NCBI GenBank assembly: GCA_025024175.1
Contig: QCXZ01000064.1
Span: 48,567,325-48,631,324 of the forward strand
Direction of reading: 5' to 3'
DNA: 64,000 bases
Source of the DNA: Rhyzopertha dominica
Lineage: Eukaryota; Arthropoda; Insecta; Coleoptera; Bostrichidae
Positions 60,099 through 64,000 of the stretch are shown here, in pieces; the first letter of the stretch is position 1; the number at the start of each line of letters is the position of its first letter. The notes beneath the pieces are model-generated. The model was not told where the DNA came from and ran no database searches. It saw only the letters and a program-made list of their open reading frames with translations. The translations under genes were made by a program, and so were the position numbers.

Positions 60099-62230
60099 GA
60101 TAGCGTCATTGTAAAAGTGAGACAAAAATATTGAAGTCATCTTTCCTGGTGTTTGCAATAAAGATGTATTAGTCAAACTAGTTAAGAAAAACTTTCAGGG
60201 GAACTTGACGATGTAAAGTAAAGATGTGCATATACAGGAAAATAGAAGCTTGTTATGGACGAAGCACATTTTGAAACTGATTACAGCCTCCATCGGTCAG
60301 AATTGATATTTCTGCAAATGTCATAAGGTAGATTGGGAAGAAAGATCTATGTGTAAAAAGTCAACCGCCAATTGCTTCCCCTGTTATTAAGCAAATAATA
60401 TATCGCTCCTGCTCGAATAAATCCATTTGGTAAGGCGAATGAAGAAGACTTGCTATCGATATACTGACCGTCCTCATTATGTAATTGTGGCTCCTTTACT
60501 TGAAGGTTTGCGAATAACCTTTAGTGTTTATACTGCAGCGATTTTTTTCGATTGTATTGTAGATTCGCCGAAAAGAAAAATGTGCTACTCCTGTTTGGAC
60601 TATTGTTACTGAAATTTGAATGCTTGAGACACATTTCTGAAGCATTAAGTAAATCTTACCTCGAATGAAATATTTAACCAAATAGCTTTTTGATTCCAGA
60701 TGTTAAAAGTGACTCCATTGGCTCTATGAATAATAAGGATGGCCAAAAGATTGTTGGCAGTGTAATGAAAAAATGTGAAACTGTGGTTACTATATTATTG
60801 ACTTGCCATGTCGAAGAATGTAACTATACTAATTTTGCTAAGTCAATAGACCTGGTTTCTTGAGCATGTTGAGAAAAAATTGAATTAGAGCAATTGCCAT
60901 GCCGTGCCGCCAAAAATTCGATTTCAAGATGTAGAGCAATATCTGTCGAGCTCACGACTTACTTACCAACACCTGCACCTGTGCAAGTAGTTTGACGATT
61001 CATTGCGAAGCATGATGGTAGGAACTATGTGCGAAAGAATTTTGGAAATGGAAAAAATGGAAAGAATTTTACTAATATATCGCTGAAGTCATTGGGCAGA
61101 GCACATGCAGAATTCTAGAAAAACATCGACTTAACGATGAGTTCTTAGGGTACTGATGAACTTGAATCAGTGATAAGGTGTGCGCGCAAAAGTAGTTAAA
61201 ACAGATTCCCACAAGACTAATATCGTGTACTACATACTAACCTGCCATCATCTCCTGTTTAGGGTTATCGTCTTCGATTTTTAATAGTCTTGAGATTATT
61301 ACACATATACTTCCAAGAAAACGAAATCACTAACTATACGCTGACAAAAAAAATCGTTTTAACTACACCTGTAATCTTTGTCAAAAGACAGAACCTCAAA
61401 TAATATCTAGCAAGTTCAAAAGTACGTGAGATGTTCTTCTTATGGGAGAATGTCATATTCACTGAAAGTTTTATTGATATAAAATTCAGTAGGAAATACA
61501 AAAACTAGAGCTAGTTGCAATATTTTAAAAGGTCAAGTTCCTTGTGTTCTGAAATAAAACTGTATTACATGTCCTTGTCTAAATATTTACATTGGTATGA
61601 AAAATCCTATCCGTCTGTTTTATAAAGAACGGGTAGCTTGCGTGAAACCGATGATAAGAAAAAGTTCCATTAATTTTGTATTGTTCGAGATGGATATGTT
61701 AGCTACAGTAATGTTTTCTTGTTTTTTTTAGATGAGCTCCAATACTAAAAGCAAAAATAGACCATGATGCTGAATTTGGAATTAAGAAGCTTTCATTGGG
61801 TAGGATGCGATTAGAGCGTTTCGCTACTTCAAATTCTAACCCTGTTTACAGTCCCATCGAGGAAGGCAATGCTTCATTATTAAACCGTTAATTGTTGCAA
61901 TTCGCAGCGCATTCAAATAGGTTTATTAGTAAGGCGTACCTCGCCAACCTTGCTCGGAGAGGTGGATTTAGTTGATCGGATGTGCTTGTGCATTGCAGTT
62001 AAGTTTTCCACAAGGAACATGATATTCTATGTATTAAGGGGCAGAGCTCGTGTTGACTAGGTATTACGTACCCGTCTTGCAGTATTAGAATATTTACTCG
62101 GGGTTAGGAAGGGAGATAAACAGCTTTACGCTACTTCAATTGTTTTAAGAGGGGCGTTTACCTAGAGCGAATCGGGTCATTTTAAGCACCTACCGTTTTA
62201 CGTTTTACCGAGTTATTCGAAACTTTTTCG
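60099..62230. other. No recognisable gene (60.1-62.2 kb)
   Basis: Short open frames only. One at about 60690-60855 on the plus strand is open without a recognised domain. There are no repeats of note. Confidence 0.4.
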
Positions 62231-62256
62231 AAGTGAAATTTCGACATTGCAATGAC

Positions 62257-62421
62257 AAAAGATGTAGCTACAACGAAGAGTTCGAGTTTTTCTGAATTTG
62301 GTACAGTAATGTAAATATTTGTTGTTATATTTTGCTTAAAAATGTGTATTTTTGGCGAGCTATTTCTCGAAAACTAAGGCACATAAACGAAAAAATCGAA
62401 CTCCGCGTTGTAGCTACATAT
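62257..62421. repeat. Inverted repeat, about 30-bp arms
   Basis: atgtagctacaacg with the following gagttcgag (62259-62290) is mirrored at about 62391-62424 (ctccgcgttgtagctacat). The arms are diverged at a few positions and the interval is about 100 bp. It is probably the relic of a small terminal-inverted-repeat element. Confidence 0.6.
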
Positions 62422-63118
62422 TTCTTTGTACACTACCAAAATCATGAGTAAAAACATTCAAAAAATCTAAAACCGCAAACCCTTTCGCGCGAGTCCGTCA
62501 CGAGAGCAGAATGCAAATGCCCATCCTCACCAGGTCCGTCGCGTGGTATCCACTGAACAGTGAGCTAAGATACAATCCTGTCGGGAATGATCGAGAGGTA
62601 TACGATCTATTCCGATATGACTGGATTTCTAAGATTGTATGTTTAATTAGTAATTACACGGGACAAGTTTGATGTTAAAAGCTCTTTCACATTAATTTAC
62701 TGTCTGCCGAAGCAATGGGGAGGCGGAAGGAAAATTGTTATAAAAGTTCCTACAGAAATCATGCAGTTAGAATGAAATGTTATATAGTTCATATTTACAG
62801 AAATAAATGGGTTATTCCATATTTTGAATAACCTGGTATAATATCATAGTAAGTTACTAATATCATGCTTACTGTTTTGTGCACACGTAGTCAGCAATTT
62901 TCCGAATATTAGTTTAGCCCGTCTGTTGCTCGTACGATCTTTGCGCGATGTCTACCTATCGGCTACCCTCTTACGTCCCATGTCCCGCGGGTAATATGGG
63001 TTGCATAATTTACATTTCTGTCCGATCGCTCCAAGTAAATGCCCCTCTTAACTTTGTTGCACTTCCACTACTCGGAAACGATTTTGAGATTCATTCGTGA
63101 TCCCATTAATGAACGTGC

Positions 63119-63250
63119 GTGATATTTTATCGGGTTAACAGGCATATATAATATGAAATGAAAAAGTATTGCCGGTTTTGACCGGGATTTGAACCCGCGA
63201 CTTTTGAACACTAATCAAACGCTCTAACCACTGGGCTGTCAAGGCCCTAT
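63119..63250 (-). repeat. SINE with tRNA-Thr-like head
   Basis: On the minus strand 63245-63175 folds as a tRNA. The acceptor stem GCCTTGA/TCAAAAC pairs at 5 of 7 positions. The D-arm contains AGTGGTTAGAGC. The anticodon stem TTTGA/TCAAA has 7-nt loop TTAGTGT, so the anticodon is AGT (63210-63212), threonine. The T-arm has GGGTTCAAATCCC, a perfect B-box. The tRNA head runs into a body (63170-63119) that is repeated at 63477-63533 without the head, which marks it as a SINE rather than a working tRNA gene. Confidence 0.7.
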
Positions 63251-63465
63251 TCAAAATCGAGGTCAAGGCGGCATATGTATATGATCAAAGTTACTATGTA
63301 ACGCTGCTGAACGCCATTCGGCGCATTTGCAGCTGAATCGTTCGTCGCTCAGTATTTACGAGCTTCGGAGCGTATAATTTGCTGCGGTGGCCAGATTATG
63401 GCAGCTAATTACAACCCAAATATATTATATATAGTGAAAGATAATTATTGCCTGAATTCGTTTTT

Positions 63466-63533
63466 AATGAATGTACGTGATATTTTATCGGTTTAACAGG
63501 CATATAATATATGAAAAGTAAAAGTATGCCGGC
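63466..63533 (-). repeat. Second SINE copy, head-truncated
   Basis: The segment gtgatattttatcgg to gtatgccggc repeats 63119-63173 in direct orientation with a few differences. The similarity stops where the tRNA head would begin, as expected for a 5'-truncated retro-insertion or for loss of the head. Confidence 0.65.
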
Positions 63534-64000
63534 TTTCATGTGTAACATGTATGTTGCCCACAGTGATACCACAGAATAGCTAAATATTTCGTACAGTAGC
63601 GACAAACAATGAAATTGGTCACGTGTCTGATGTTTTTACTACCCGCAAAATGGCTGCTCCAAACTGACTGCTCGGTTTTAGCTGTTATTCTCGTTGTGTC
63701 GTCTTGTCAACGGACTTGTGTTTATATTCAAAAAGATTTAAATAAACATGAAAGTGAAGGGTGGTTTTTCGTGCGCTCTTTCGAAATGCAAAACAATAGT
63801 CACAATAACTTTTCACTTTGTCCAAATATACAAAACGGTAGGTATGTATTAATTTTTTCACATTTATTTTCCAAAAACAAGTACATTTGTTGGATCTTTA
63901 GCGCTAAAGACCGGGCATTTTGTTGTGACAGAGTAGATTTAGGACAAAATGACACACTCTTATTATACAAAAATTAAACTCTTTCATTACACGATTTCAC

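Noticed and set aside
61150..61180. CTGATGA followed by a small inverted repeat, hammerhead-like
   Set aside because: There is no GAAA after the putative stem II and no stem I, so it is a chance match.
63609..63977. 122-codon frame with a hydrophobic N-terminus at the window end
   Set aside because: A possible secreted protein or THAP-like exon in a shifted frame, but the evidence is too weak, there is no clear partner exon and the window ends.

Overview
The window looks like a piece of an AT-rich insect (at least arthropod) nuclear genome from a draft assembly with scattered N bases. The evidence is a clan-3 cytochrome P450 gene with short phase-1 introns, TATA-type core elements, and a large population of animal transposons: hAT, Tc1/mariner, MULE, P/THAP, BEL/Pao, Penelope-like elements and tRNA-derived SINEs. 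I cannot name the species. Only two genes look intact: the P450 (minus strand, four exons, 13872-19463, 494 codons by my splicing) and a complete hAT transposon (57475-60090) with one uninterrupted 614-codon transposase, matching terminal inverted repeats and a perfect 8-bp target duplication.

Layout. 1-5038: copy A of a >5-kb segmental duplication (copy B 24141-28297). It carries a hammerhead-ribozyme element (192-408), a tRNA-like SINE head (about 1605-1680) and the left arm of a very long palindrome. 5039-7490: a 147-bp satellite array that switches strand near 7165. 7800-9095: a fold-back element enclosing a broken Cys-rich coding remnant. 9170-10345: a dead Tc1-like transposase. 12799-13158: the best-preserved hammerhead element, led by an 87-bp-arm hairpin. 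13872-19463: the P450 gene, with a dead MULE transposase inside its 4-kb first intron. 21880-23700: a diverged relative of the duplicated segment with unrecognised coding remnants. 24141-30510: copy B, followed by the mirror arm of the palindrome and more diverged repeat sequence. 31250-31930: another Tc1 remnant. 35973-36747: a fold-back element. 39419-39817: the 3' end of a Penelope-like element (GIY-YIG domain). 40684-42080 and 47040-47845: BEL/Pao pol remnants. 43500-44040: a P-element-like remnant. 45247-46300: a fold-back element. 47930-48160: an LTR-like block with a degenerate hammerhead. 48363-48544: a 38-bp minisatellite. 53041-53257: a near-perfect hairpin. 54249-54329: a THAP zinc-finger stub. 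54841-57065: a mariner-like corpse with terminal repeats. 63119-63533: SINE copies with a tRNA-Thr-like head.

The most interesting signal is the set of hammerhead ribozymes in a short mobile element. The copy at 13039-13148 has a complete catalytic fold with one changed core base. The duplicated copies at 203-283 and 24343-24423 carry a different core change plus a stem I deletion. A related but more degenerate version lies at about 48004-48100. All sit just downstream of a TATATAAG box. Together with the Penelope GIY-YIG fragment at 39.4 kb, this fits a retrozyme or Penelope-terminal-repeat family. The duplicated region, its giant palindrome, the satellite and several unrelated long-inverted-repeat elements make the window unusually rich in fold-back DNA.
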